64,000 nucleotides of DNA from Asparagopsis taxiformis (lineage: Eukaryota > Rhodophyta > Florideophyceae > Bonnemaisoniales > Bonnemaisoniaceae): positions 62,001 through 126,000 of the forward strand of contig JALQPE010001895.1 in NCBI GenBank assembly GCA_030407315.1, read 5' to 3'. Under the pieces are notes generated by a model that worked only from the letters and a program-made list of their open reading frames with translations, searched no databases and had not been told where the DNA came from. Every line of letters starts with the position of its first letter. The stretch's first letter is position 1. A program made the translations under genes and the position numbers. This document shows positions 11,105 through 21,156 of the stretch, one piece after another.

Positions 11105-11622
11105 CTCGTTCAGGAAAAAGAAACCCAGTGGACTTGACGCAATAATGAGCCTACATCGTGCTAGTAGAATGGTTCTTTTTGGTGTGCCGAGCTATCACTC
11201 AGGATCGCGATTGGTCTCTTTGTCTGTTTGGAATTCTCGCCATGTCTTCGGGTTTTGAACGTCAACGTGAATTGACAGTTGCTATGTGCATGTGTTGAAC
11301 GGCAATCGCTATCCGCACCTCCAGGACAAGTGTCCTATCGGTTTTCGTAGTCACGAATCTACTCTGCTCTGTCACACTCTTCGAAACACGTCCCATACAC
11401 TATAAGTTCAAGCGAAAAGTCTCGCCGCCGTCGCTACTTTTGATTTTATTCCAAACTTCAAGTAAATAGAGCTACCATTTTCCTCTGCCCCTGGTTACTA
11501 TTCTTAGAATATGTGGTGCTTGCTTATCGCTGAGCCGCCGCAAAAAGCCGTAAATTTTCCTACGTATGAATTTTCCAAATCCCTCTATTTTATGAGAAGT
11601 GGACGAGTGCCGTAGTCGGTAG
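11105..11622. other. Non-coding flank left of the LTR retrotransposon
   Basis: No gene is seen. Before the retrotransposon insertion this DNA was continuous with the sequence after 19087, so it is part of the original upstream region of the gene at 19359. Confidence 0.5.
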
Positions 11623-11627
11623 CTATT

Positions 11628-11967
11628 TGATAACATGATACTAATGCAGTATGGGGAAATAGAGAAATTGCAGTGGTTGGAAGCAACTTTACAGAATGAG
11701 CATTTTAGTTAGTTTATTGAATGCATGATCCTATGTGATGATTGTACGGCTACTGAAGGACAATGGAAGCTGAGGTCAGTATCTGTGGTCATCATTAGAG
11801 GGATACAGTAGATATTAGTCTGGCCGGCTATAAGAGGACGGGACAACTCGTCAAACTAGAAGAGGGGTTAGATTAAAAATTGGTCAATTCGCTTGTTTTG
11901 GAGGGGAACACAAGAAAAACAACGATCGCGTGCGCCGACCGTCACGGCGACCAGAAAAGGGGCGACA
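11628..11967 (+). repeat. 5' LTR
   Basis: 340 bp from TGATAACATG to GGGGCGACA, matching 18743-19082 base for base on reading. A possible TATA-like ctataag sits near 11826. Confidence 0.95.
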
Positions 11968-14700
11968 ATGGTACTCTTGTGGAGGGCTGGCGGGGATGCC
12001 GAGCCCTCAAGCCTAATTTTCGATGGTACTACCAACGTTATCATGTTTTTCTTTGCCTACGAACAGGTTTCCATGCGGACAGCCTCTGATGAAGAGAAGG
12101 CCACCCAACTACTCTGTCACCTCTAAGGTGACGCATTCGATTTGTACTACGACCGATTTGCAAGGAACGGACAGTTAACAGAGGATGCACTCATCTATAC
12201 TAAAGGGAAAGAAGCCTTTTTGGAACACTATAAGGTAGAAGAACGTGTTGAAGATGTCATTCGTCAAGCTGTTTCCGCATCCCTAGACTATCAAGATATA
12301 CCTCGTTCCCTCCGTGAAATGGAAAAGTTGTTTCAAAAAGCCAATTTTAATGATGCCGCCAAGTTCGGCCTACTTAGAAATGCCGTTATGAATCATGCTG
12401 AACTCGCCCAGTTCGCTGTGTACCGTGGTGCTACAACATATGCAGAGCTGAAGAAGACAGTACAAGACTTCTGGAATGGCCGATATATTTTCCATCGCAC
12501 CTCCTTGCGAGTACAGGGTGCCCTCCAAGATAATTCGAATGCGAACACACAATTACAACCGGTACAGAATAATACAAGTTCTGTTACGCCAAAAATTATC
12601 CGAACAAGAGATAGGTCCGTCGAGGATAAGGTTGCAGAATTGTCTAACCAGATGTACCAGCTGTCACTTCTCGTACGGAAACAAGTCGGTCATCCTTCAG
12701 GAGGCGTACAATCCCAAACAAAAGTTTGTTCATACTGCCAGAAACCGGGCCACGGTGCGAACCGATGTGACTCAAACCCGCACCGTGATATAAGCTGTCC
12801 ACGGTGTGGGAAGAAGGGCCACCCGGAAGCGACGTGTTGGGCCAAAGCAGAAGGAGAGAATGGCCGTAGAGTTGGGTTTTCTGGAGTGCGTTCAGAGTCT
12901 GATACTGAGCGTAAACTGGCCAGAAATGAACATGTTGCGGTTGTTGCAGAGGCTGAGGATCCCCTTGTAGCCACAACTAAACGGAATAATACTGGACAAG
13001 CATTGCCGAAACAAGTTCGCACTGGTGGCCTTTCAGTACCCTCCCTTGTTAATAACCCCTCCGTAAGGCCAGTGGATAATTCCATAATCGCCGACAAGAG
13101 GGCAAGGATGACGTCTGAAGCTCCCCGTACAACATTGTCGCGACAGAAGACACGCAAGAATAGGTCGAAACTGACAAAACCGAAAACAGGAATAGCCGAA
13201 CTTGTCGGAAAATATCATATGCTAGCCGAACTAGCACGTGCCCCATGTGGGCTTACATTTGGGCAATTAATGCGGGGAGATGCTGATGAGGCCAAGCGAG
13301 AAATTAGACGCTTGTTTCGGGCTAAGACCAATCGTTCTTTACTAGCCCACATCAGTGTACCTCCTCGACGCTTAAAAGTGATATCTGTACGCGTATACGG
13401 GACAGACACACAAGCTTTGCTTGAATCTGGTGCTATTCCGAATCTAATGTCGTCACGCTTGGCAAACCAGCTGTCACTGCAGCCAGAAAGTACGACTAAA
13501 CGAATTACCGTCGCTGACGGTACTAGTTCTGCTGTACTCGGATTGGTGACGAGTGCGCCCGTAGCTTTTGGTAAGCTTACGGAGCCACTTGATTTCCTGG
13601 TTGTAGAAGGGACTCCATTCGATGTAATTATAGGGTGCCCGGAACTTGAACGATTGCAGGCCTGCTTGGATCTGGGTCAACAAAAAGTTACGATACTCAT
13701 TGGTGGTGAAAAAGTGCAACTGGGATTCGAGTATGATCGCTCACATAATCGACTAATGGAATCTAATACCGATAGCGACGACTTCACATCAGAAGACGAG
13801 ATTGTACCAGGTACACCGTTGGATACATCGTCCGATGAGGAAAGCCTAGTACTAGTTTTAGCTGATGAATGCATGGGTAGCACGGCCTCTGCCCTTCCGG
13901 GTATTGTGTCCGATAGTGACGCGCAAGTCAGTCATGCGGGCAGTCACCATATACCAAGGAATGAATGCCCTATCAACCGTGTCACGCAAGACTCACTCGA
14001 ACTGCTACAGAACACCAGAGACAATAAGCATACAATGGATGAGGTCGGGAGTACACAAAATTATGAAGAAAATCGGAGAGTCAGCATGGAAGATTCCCAT
14101 GTCGCCATATTATCTTCTAAACTTTGTCACCTATCGGACGGAATACGACGGGATATTTACTCAGCGATTTCTGATTACGATATCGTCGCGTGGAGTTTAG
14201 ATGATCTACGGCCATCCTCTGTACCCATGAAACACAGTTTTGCGCTGACTGAAGAAACTCCTATTCATTCGCGTGTTCGCCGATTAGCGCCGAAGCATTC
14301 CGCAATAGTGCGGGCTGAACTGGACAAGATGCTCGAAGCCGGTATCATTACCCCGTCTAATTCCGCCTGGTCATTTCCAGTGGTGATAGCAACTAAGAAG
14401 GATGGAACCCCTCGATTCTGTGTAGACTATCGCGCCCTAAACCGAGTAATGAGAGCTGACCGATGGCCTCTGCCAAAGATCGAGGAGATTTTTGATGACT
14501 TAACCGGAAGCCATGTGTTCAGTACATTGGATTTATTTTCAGGATACTGGCAGATAAGGATGGAGGAAAATTGCAAAGAGAAGACTACATTCATATGCCG
14601 ATATGGTACCTATCAATTTGAGGTAATGCCATTCGGACTAATGAATGCACCCTCTACTTTCCAGCGAATGATGGACCAAGTGTTCCAGAATGTTGGATTT
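11968..14700 (+). pseudogene. Retrotransposon gag-protease-RT (5' part of polyprotein), interrupted
   Basis: The frame runs from ATG 11968 with a TAA at 12124-12126, after which it continues open. Sequence on both sides of the TAA reads as one gag domain, so the stop is probably a point mutation. Two CCHC zinc knuckles (about 12730-12770 and 12796-12840) end gag. The protease region has L-L-E-S-G-A where the catalytic motif is normally D-S/T-G-A (codon gaa at 13423-13425). RT follows, with W-P-L-P-K, F-S-T-L-D-L-F-S-G-Y-W and F-G-L-M-N-A-P-S-T-F-Q, up to G-F at 14700. There the frame enters a foreign insertion and ends meaninglessly at 15042. The rest of RT resumes at 16093. Confidence 0.9.
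11969..11982 (+). other. Candidate primer-binding site
   Basis: TGGTACTCTTGTGG starts one base after the LTR. TGG pairs with the CCA end of a tRNA, as in most LTR elements. The tRNA is not identified. The probable gag ATG (11968-11970) overlaps this site. Confidence 0.5.
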
Positions 14701-14705
14701 GTAAG

Positions 14706-16087
14706 TGTAGTGCAATGCCACTTGGCGAAGCGCTTACAGCTAGGTGTTTCACCTCCAATTTTGAGCACTTTACCCAATTCTTTTAATTCTCAACTATTTT
14801 GGACTATCTATTCTAACGGCAGTGCAATCACTGAACACGTGGCACGTGACACCAGTGATACACTGAATTGTACACTACACCTAACAGTTTACACTGTATT
14901 TACAGTGTGCCAGCGCCGCCGGCGCACTCGTCACTTAGGGTTTTTCGACCACCCCACTGTATCAGTATTCAGCCTAGCTATTGGACACCAACCACAAGGA
15001 CATTTAGGGCTACAAGCCACATGTAATTTATTATTTAACTAGAGGCGAATCGCCATGTCCTTTGATTGTAAAAGCCAGCCGGAAGCTCGGTGTCCAATCT
15101 ACCCCCAGGGTGCGTTTTGCCTACTGATTCAGTGTGCTTCTCCCTTGGCTATGGTGCTTGGCACTCTTCCGGTGCCCCTTTTCGCTGATTCAGCTTCTCA
15201 ATGTCGGGACGCTGTATCAGCATTGCCCCTACCACGCGTCACCGGTGGTGCGCGTGCCCCTCAATCAGGTGTCTTCGGCCGCCTGGTGCCCACCCGGAGG
15301 TATGGTTGCGAGCCACTCCCAACTTGCGTTTCGCAGTCTCATTACAGCCTGCTTCGACTTTGGCTATAGTGTCTGGCCTGCTTCTGGAACCCATTCCCCG
15401 CTGTATCAGCTTTCTGTCCTGGCCGTCGTGCTGGTTCAGCAAACCCCCCCGCCGACCAATCGGACTTGGTTATTGATGTGCTCCCAAATATCGTTTTGCA
15501 GTCTCATAGAAGCCTGCTTCGTCTTTGGCTATAGCGCGGACCGCGCCGACCCTGGTCACTCTCTGATTCAGTCTTTGACTGGTTATTCTGCTGGATCAGC
15601 TTCCCTTTCCCTGATACCACGCGTCACCGGTGGTGCGCGTGCCCTTCGATCAGGTATCTTCGGGTGCCTGGTGCCCGGCTCTTGAGCCACTGCCCCTCTC
15701 CCGCTGTACCAGCGTATCGCTGTATGCATCGCTGTACCAGCGCCCGCCCTATCCTATAGGGCTCCCCCTTCTTCTTCCCTTTTTGCTTCTTATACAGGGC
15801 ACTCATCCCTTTTGTGCCTGGTGTCCTCCCTTCTTCCCTATTAGGGTTGGTGAACCACCATCCTTTCGGTGCACCACCATGACTCACCATGTGACCACAG
15901 GATTCTAGACGGATCGTCTGTGTGGCCTTACAACCCACACTAAGGCAGGCGATTCGCCTTTGCTCTACCACACTCAACTCGAGCCTGACTACCGAGACAG
16001 GAGGGCTCGAACACCTCGCGGTGGCTCGCCGATTCGGCTTACAGCCAAGGCTGCCCGTTGTCGAATCGACCAAGCCATTGCACTACA
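14706..16087 (+). mobile_element. Nested 1382-bp terminal-inverted-repeat element with 5-bp target duplication
   Basis: The ends are TGTAGTGCAATG and CATTGCACTACA, a perfect 12-bp inverted repeat with weaker pairing further in. GTAAG at 14701-14705 is repeated at 16088-16092. Removing the insert plus one GTAAG joins the RT codons G-F-V to R-V-Y-L-D-D, which proves the boundaries. No open frame inside looks like a transposase. TG...CA ends and a 5-bp duplication fit either a solo LTR with long inverted ends or a non-autonomous Ginger-like DNA element (an integrase-related superfamily with TGT...ACA ends). Confidence 0.9.
15230..15662 (+). repeat. Internal direct repeats of the nested element
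   Basis: About 48 bases beginning taccacgcgtcaccggtggt occur at about 15230-15278 and again at about 15614-15662. A second unit containing 'gcttcg.ctttggctatag' occurs near 15331 and 15497, with a weaker form near 15114. The insert is thus partly built of degenerate repeats. Confidence 0.7.
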
Positions 16088-18221
16088 GTAAGGGTGTATC
16101 TGGATGATGTGGTTGTGTACTCTCGAGACATGGAGTCACACATCGCGCATCTCCGTTCCGTTTTTTGCAATTATTGCAGAACACGGGTTAAAGATAAAAA
16201 TTTCTAAGTGCAGCTTCGCGCATCCTCGTGTTAAGCTGTTAGGACATGTTATCGATGAGAAAGGTATCTCTGTCGATGAGGAAAAGATATCCGTGATCAA
16301 GTCGGCCCCTGCTCCGAAGAATGCTACAGAATTGCGGAGTTTTCTGGGACTGGCAGGGTATTATCGGCGGTTCATAAAAGGGTTCGCAGAACTTTCGGCT
16401 TGTTTGCATGCCGGCACATCCGTGAAGACAAGATTCCAATGGACGAGGGAGATGGATTCCGCCTTTGAACTCCTCAAAGAACGCCTGACTACCCCGCCCG
16501 TCCTTTCCTTCCCGGACTTTGGACGCCCCTTCCTCTTGGAAACCGATGCCTCTTCCGTCGCAATTGGAGCCATTCTTGCACAGGCGAAAAGTGACGGAAC
16601 CGTACACCCGATACAGTATGCAAGTCGTACACTGACGGCCCCTGAAAGGAATTATTCGGCTTCCGAAAGGGAATCTCTAGCAGTTGTGTTCGCCTTGAAG
16701 AAATTTCGCGTGTATCTTTTGTCCACAGAACCTTTCATCGTCTTCACGGATCATCAAGCTCTACAATATGCTTTCCAAAAGAAAGATATCCATGGAAGGC
16801 TTGCTCGGTGGCTGGACTTGATAGCGGAATACGACTTTACAGTGAAGTACAGGTCTGGTACATCAAATACAGCAGCTGACTATTTGTCACGCATTCCTCA
16901 ACGAGTATCACCTAACGGCAGTGAAAAAGGACATGCTACTCGGATATGTACACCCGAAAACACCGTGTTGTACACAGAAAACGTACAAATATCTCCGCTA
17001 TTAGGGGGTTATATCCAAATTATTGAGCCTGAATTGCAGGAGATCATTCGATTTATCTCTGGGTTGCCTATCAAAGATGATCGTCCCCCGAATAGAAGGG
17101 CCATCAAGTGCAATGCAAAGAACTATCTTATCTGGGATGATAAACTATTCCGTCGAACACGTTCCGGGTTACGAATTGTACCAGATCCCGATACAAGGTT
17201 AAAAATTCTCGCATCATTTCATGACCCTATCGGCCATTGGGGTTATGAGACCACAAAAGATTATGTACTCGCTAGATACTGGTGGCCAACGGTCTATAAG
17301 GATATAAGTGAATATGTGAAGAGTTGTGACAGTTGCCAACGATCCAGTAATATTCCAAGATACTTTACTCACCTACGTATGCCAGTGAGTAATATATTCG
17401 ATGTTTTCTCTGTTGATTTCGCGGGGCCCTTTCCCATAACATCATCGGGAAACCGTTTTATACTTGTGGCCGTCGAACATTTAACTGGGAGGCCAATCGC
17501 GAAGGCAACCAAAAATGCAACGGCTGACATCGTCATCGAGTTTATGAAGGCCAATATTCTCTATCAGTTTGGGCCTCCGTCTACCGTTATATCAGATAAC
17601 GCTACCTGCTTCACTGCGAAGTCCTTGGAGGGGTTCATGAAGAAAAATGGTATAAGGTGGAAGACTGTATTGTTTTACGCCCCGATGTCTAATGGGAGGG
17701 CGGAAAGAATGGTTGGGACATTGAAAAAAGGTGTTAAGAAGACGATGAATTCATCAGGAGAAGAATGGGATGTGGCACTTGAGAGGGTATTATATGGATA
17801 CCGGCGACGCAAATTATCTGCAGGATCATCTCCATATGAACTTCTGTACGGTGTCCCACCTCGTATGTTACTATCTGATTTGGATTCACATATAGGGCCA
17901 GTAACCTTACATAGTAGAGAGGTGGAAATGCTTGGAATAATGGGAAAACGAGCTGGAAGATCGGTACCTATAAGCATACCCGGGGGTACAGGGAAAACTT
18001 CATTTCATGTTGGAGATGAAGTGTTGGTCGCAAAAGGTGCTGCAACTAATACCAGCGTCAAATGGCCCGCATTCGGTTCTAAATTCTATGGTCCTTGCAA
18101 GGTCATCGCAGCCCGGCATCCTCGGTACACTCTCCGGTCACTCTCCGGCCGTATTTCTCGTAACGAAGTACACGCCCGGCGCTTGATTTTGTACCATCGC
18201 CGCCCGAATGATCGAAAATAA
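16088..18221 (+). pseudogene. Retrotransposon RT end, RNase H and integrase (3' part of polyprotein)
   Basis: RT resumes at 16093 with the catalytic Y-L-D-D at 16097-16108. A run of six T (16161-16166), where five would keep the frame, shifts the reading; the downstream frame is open to 18221. RNase H: L-L-E-T-D-A-S, S-E-R-E, F-T-D-H-Q-A-L. Integrase: H-x-x-x-G-H-W-G and C-x-x-C zinc site (about 17220-17340), V-D-F-A-G-P (17416), S-D-N-A-T-C-F (17590) and R-A-E-R (17700), so the D, D, E triad is intact. A GPY/F-like module (F-Y-G-P-C-K-V-I) ends the protein; no chromodomain. Integrase is undamaged, in contrast to gag and RT. Confidence 0.92.
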
Positions 18222-18742
18222 TCCACTTCGCAAGATTTCTATCGCTTGTCAATGAATAATGCGTCACGCCTTAAGTGTACTCCATCGAATCTATTGTTAT
18301 CGTTCAGTGCCGTTTATTGAAAATTGATGAAAAATAGCTCTTCGCTACTCCAGAAACTGCTATTAGAATCCTGCTAAGACCCGTTATCCCCCCCGGTTGC
18401 ACCGTTCCCGCAGAACTGGAACTTGGATTGTGCAATTATCCTCTTCGGCGGGAGATTACAGCTTTACCTGGACACCCCTGCCACGTACTCTAGAGCATCG
18501 AATGCTCTGTACGACCCTCAATACACCTAGCGGTGGTCAGCCGAGGAGGATAACATTTACACTTGATGTTAATTTCACATCACCAATCCAGCCGCTTAAG
18601 GCTAACATTTCGTCGAGCATTGGCTAGCATCGAACCAGCAACCTCAATGAATACCATTTTGGTTCATTGAGTGCATCGCCAAGGAAGGAAATCGAGGTAA
18701 TTGAGAGAGACAGCCCGGGACTGTCGGCTGAGGAGGGGATCG
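18222..18742 (+). other. 3' untranslated part of the retrotransposon with purine tract
   Basis: No gene here. The purine run aggagggga at 18731-18739 lies directly before the 3' LTR and is the probable polypurine tract. Confidence 0.6.
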
Positions 18743-19082
18743 TGATAACATGATACTAATGCAGTATGGGGAAATAGAGAAATTGCAGTGGTTGGAAGCA
18801 ACTTTACAGAATGAGCATTTTAGTTAGTTTATTGAATGCATGATCCTATGTGATGATTGTACGGCTACTGAAGGACAATGGAAGCTGAGGTCAGTATCTG
18901 TGGTCATCATTAGAGGGATACAGTAGATATTAGTCTGGCCGGCTATAAGAGGACGGGACAACTCGTCAAACTAGAAGAGGGGTTAGATTAAAAATTGGTC
19001 AATTCGCTTGTTTTGGAGGGGAACACAAGAAAAACAACGATCGCGTGCGCCGACCGTCACGGCGACCAGAAAAGGGGCGACA
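18743..19082 (+). repeat. 3' LTR
   Basis: 340 bp, the same sequence as 11628-11967. Followed by the target duplication CTATT at 19083-19087. Confidence 0.95.
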
Positions 19083-19358
19083 CTATTCCACCGGCGGCGG
19101 CCAATTCGAATTACAGGAATCGGAATCTGGATCTCAACTACTACAAATTTGCGCGCACCATTTCGAGAAGATGAGATTAATTTTGCGGTTTGCAGTCACA
19201 TTTTCGAAAATATATCGTAATTGAAATTATTACAGTGTACTGGAGACTGGATGCGCCTGGGGGAAATCGCCTTTCTCTTCCGTAACCTACTATCAATGCA
19301 GCCAGATATGAAATGACATTCCGTCTTCAATTCCATCCTATACAACTGTTTCACTGAA

Positions 19359-20483
19359 ATGAATCCGCTGAGAAAGCGCGAACGATTGCGACGGCGCAGT
19401 CTACAATTGGCCATAAACGCACAATCGCTACTGAAAACCACGCTCCGCTACATCTTCACCCATAAGAAATTACTGCTACTCGTGCTCATCTTCACATGGG
19501 CATTCATCACAATGGAATCACTGTTCATGTTCTGGCTGCGCTGGAGCTTGTTCGGTGGGGCGGAGGAGGCTGACCGCGAGCTGACGCATGGGTGTCCGAA
19601 ACGCGACTACAGCCTTCCGCTGGCGGTTGTTGTGCCGCTGATAGCACGACAGGTGAGTCGGCTGCAATGGAGTCTAGATCGATGGGGCAAAGAGGAGTAT
19701 TATCCATGCGTGAACAGGACGTATATTGCTTCGGAAGCGGCGGTAAGTCTAATTTTCTACTTTGACAGGCCGCTTACGGAGGCGGATACTGCCAAGGCAG
19801 TGGCGGAAGTGAAGAAGTTAGTGGAGGGCGGTGCAGCTGCCGGGGCGATACGCGAGTGCTTTGGGGCGGTTTTGTACCGATCTGCGGATCTGAGCGCGGC
19901 GGAGACGAAGAACAGCTATGGACTGGACATGTATCACAATTTGATGCAGACGGGGGGGAGCAACCGGCAGTTTGAGGAAGCGTTTCGGGTGATGGGCGGG
20001 GGACAGTTTCGGCACATGCTGTTCATGGAGCCTGATTTATGGCCGATTCGGGCGGGGTGGTTGGAGGCGGTAATTGGGGAGTCGAAATGGGGACCGTTCT
20101 GGATGAGAGGCACGGTGATGCGGTATACGCCAAAGTTCAACATTGGATTTGAACCGTTTCGGACGAATTATCAGAGACATTTAAATGGCAATTCGATCTA
20201 CGCTCTGGACGACGGGTGTTTCGCCAGGTATCGAGAGCTGACGAGGAGGGAATTTGGGGACGGCGCTTTCGACGTTGCAATGACGCTGTTTCGACTGGGT
20301 GTGCGGCGGGTGAAGACGTTTCAGGCGGTTGCGCATCGGTTTGAAAATACGGTATTAATGGCCAATTTGGGCGTTACAAGGTTCAGCGAAGGGGAGCTGG
20401 CACAACGATTACCGGATACTTACTTGGTGCATGCTAAATTTATGCACGTGAAATACGCGAGACTCAACTTTATGCAGTACTAA
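19359..20483 (+). CDS. Type II membrane glycosyltransferase-like protein
   Basis: 374 residues from ATG 19359, with a basic N-terminus (R-K-R-E-R-L-R-R-R) and one membrane anchor at about residues 38-60: the plan of Golgi enzymes. The lumenal part has a motif M-E-P-D-L-W-P-I-R-x-G-W near residue 221; an acidic pair inside such a motif is often the metal/nucleotide-sugar site of GT-A folds. I cannot name a CAZy family, and the donor and acceptor are unknown. In a red alga it may act on cell-wall galactan or N-glycans (inference). The 3' LTR of the retrotransposon ends only 276 bases upstream, so the insertion probably lies in or near the promoter. Confidence 0.7.
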   Translation: MNPLRKRERLRRRSLQLAINAQSLLKTTLRYIFTHKKLLLLVLIFTWAFITMESLFMFWLRWSLFGGAEEADRELTHGCPKRDYSLPLAVVVPLIARQVSRLQWSLDRWGKEEYYPCVNRTYIASEAAVSLIFYFDRPLTEADTAKAVAEVKKLVEGGAAAGAIRECFGAVLYRSADLSAAETKNSYGLDMYHNLMQTGGSNRQFEEAFRVMGGGQFRHMLFMEPDLWPIRAGWLEAVIGESKWGPFWMRGTVMRYTPKFNIGFEPFRTNYQRHLNGNSIYALDDGCFARYRELTRREFGDGAFDVAMTLFRLGVRRVKTFQAVAHRFENTVLMANLGVTRFSEGELAQRLPDTYLVHAKFMHVKYARLNFMQY

Positions 20484-21156
20484 AGCAGCCGTCAGGCGGT
20501 TTGGTTTGGAAACTGGCGGGTGCACGATCCTAAGTGCACCGCGCGGCATACAACGGCGCGAGAAGGGTCGCACGTTTTGCCAGATGAGCAGTGGCGACGT
20601 GGCCGCGTGTAAGCTCGCCTTTGTCCAAGTTTAGATGCGTGCAATGTGGCCATGTGGGGAGCGTTGGCTATCGACAATTCATTACACCCGTCGCCCAATC
20701 GTTTGCTTAAACGGAATGCGAATTGTTCACCTCACACTTTACAGCCTGTCCCCGGTCATTGTACACGTGCCACGCCGATTCACGCCATGGTCCGGCGATT
20801 GCACGCTGCCTTGTGGCCATGGACAGCCTGTTGGATATCATATCAAACAGCTGCCGGTCCAACACGCTATCGACAGCAACGGTCCAGAAGATGTCCCGAT
20901 TAACCAAAGTTGACGATCGCATCGCGCCAGGCCAAAGCAATGGTAAAACAGTGTACCTACACTGCACTCGAGACAGATCAAATTTATTATACAATCCCAG
21001 TATCCATCACTCTATCACATCGCAAAACATGTTCATACCGCCAAACCTACGCCATTCCACGTTGCCCAAGCAGCCCAGCGTACCCCACGCGCCTCTCCCC
21101 ACGTTCCCCAATCCACCCGCACCACTCCAGCACCGTTCGTTTTACATATCTCTCCA
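20484..21156. other. Intergenic region
   Basis: No gene seen. It is the 3' end of the gene at 19359 and the promoter side of the gene at 21157. The part before 21157 is C-rich (runs such as cccacgttccccaatccaccc), as before several genes here. Confidence 0.5.

Larger units (their letters stand above)
11628..19082 (+). mobile_element. Complete Ty3/gypsy LTR retrotransposon, 7455 bp, defective
   Basis: Two 340-bp LTRs (TG...CA) bound the element, and 5-bp direct repeats CTATT flank it at 11623-11627 and 19083-19087. Order inside: LTR, primer-binding-site candidate, gag with two zinc knuckles, protease, RT, RNase H, integrase, purine tract, LTR; this is Ty3/gypsy order, with no chromodomain. 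By eye the LTRs are identical, so insertion was recent. The coding region carries a stop in gag, a nested insertion in RT, a one-base frameshift in RT and a changed protease residue, so the copy cannot be autonomous. Confidence 0.95.

Noticed and set aside
14701..16088. The nested element begins GTAAGT and ends CTACAG, so it could be spliced out as an intron.
   Set aside because: Removing 14701-16088 gives TTT followed by TAA, an immediate stop in the RT frame. It does not rescue the protein.
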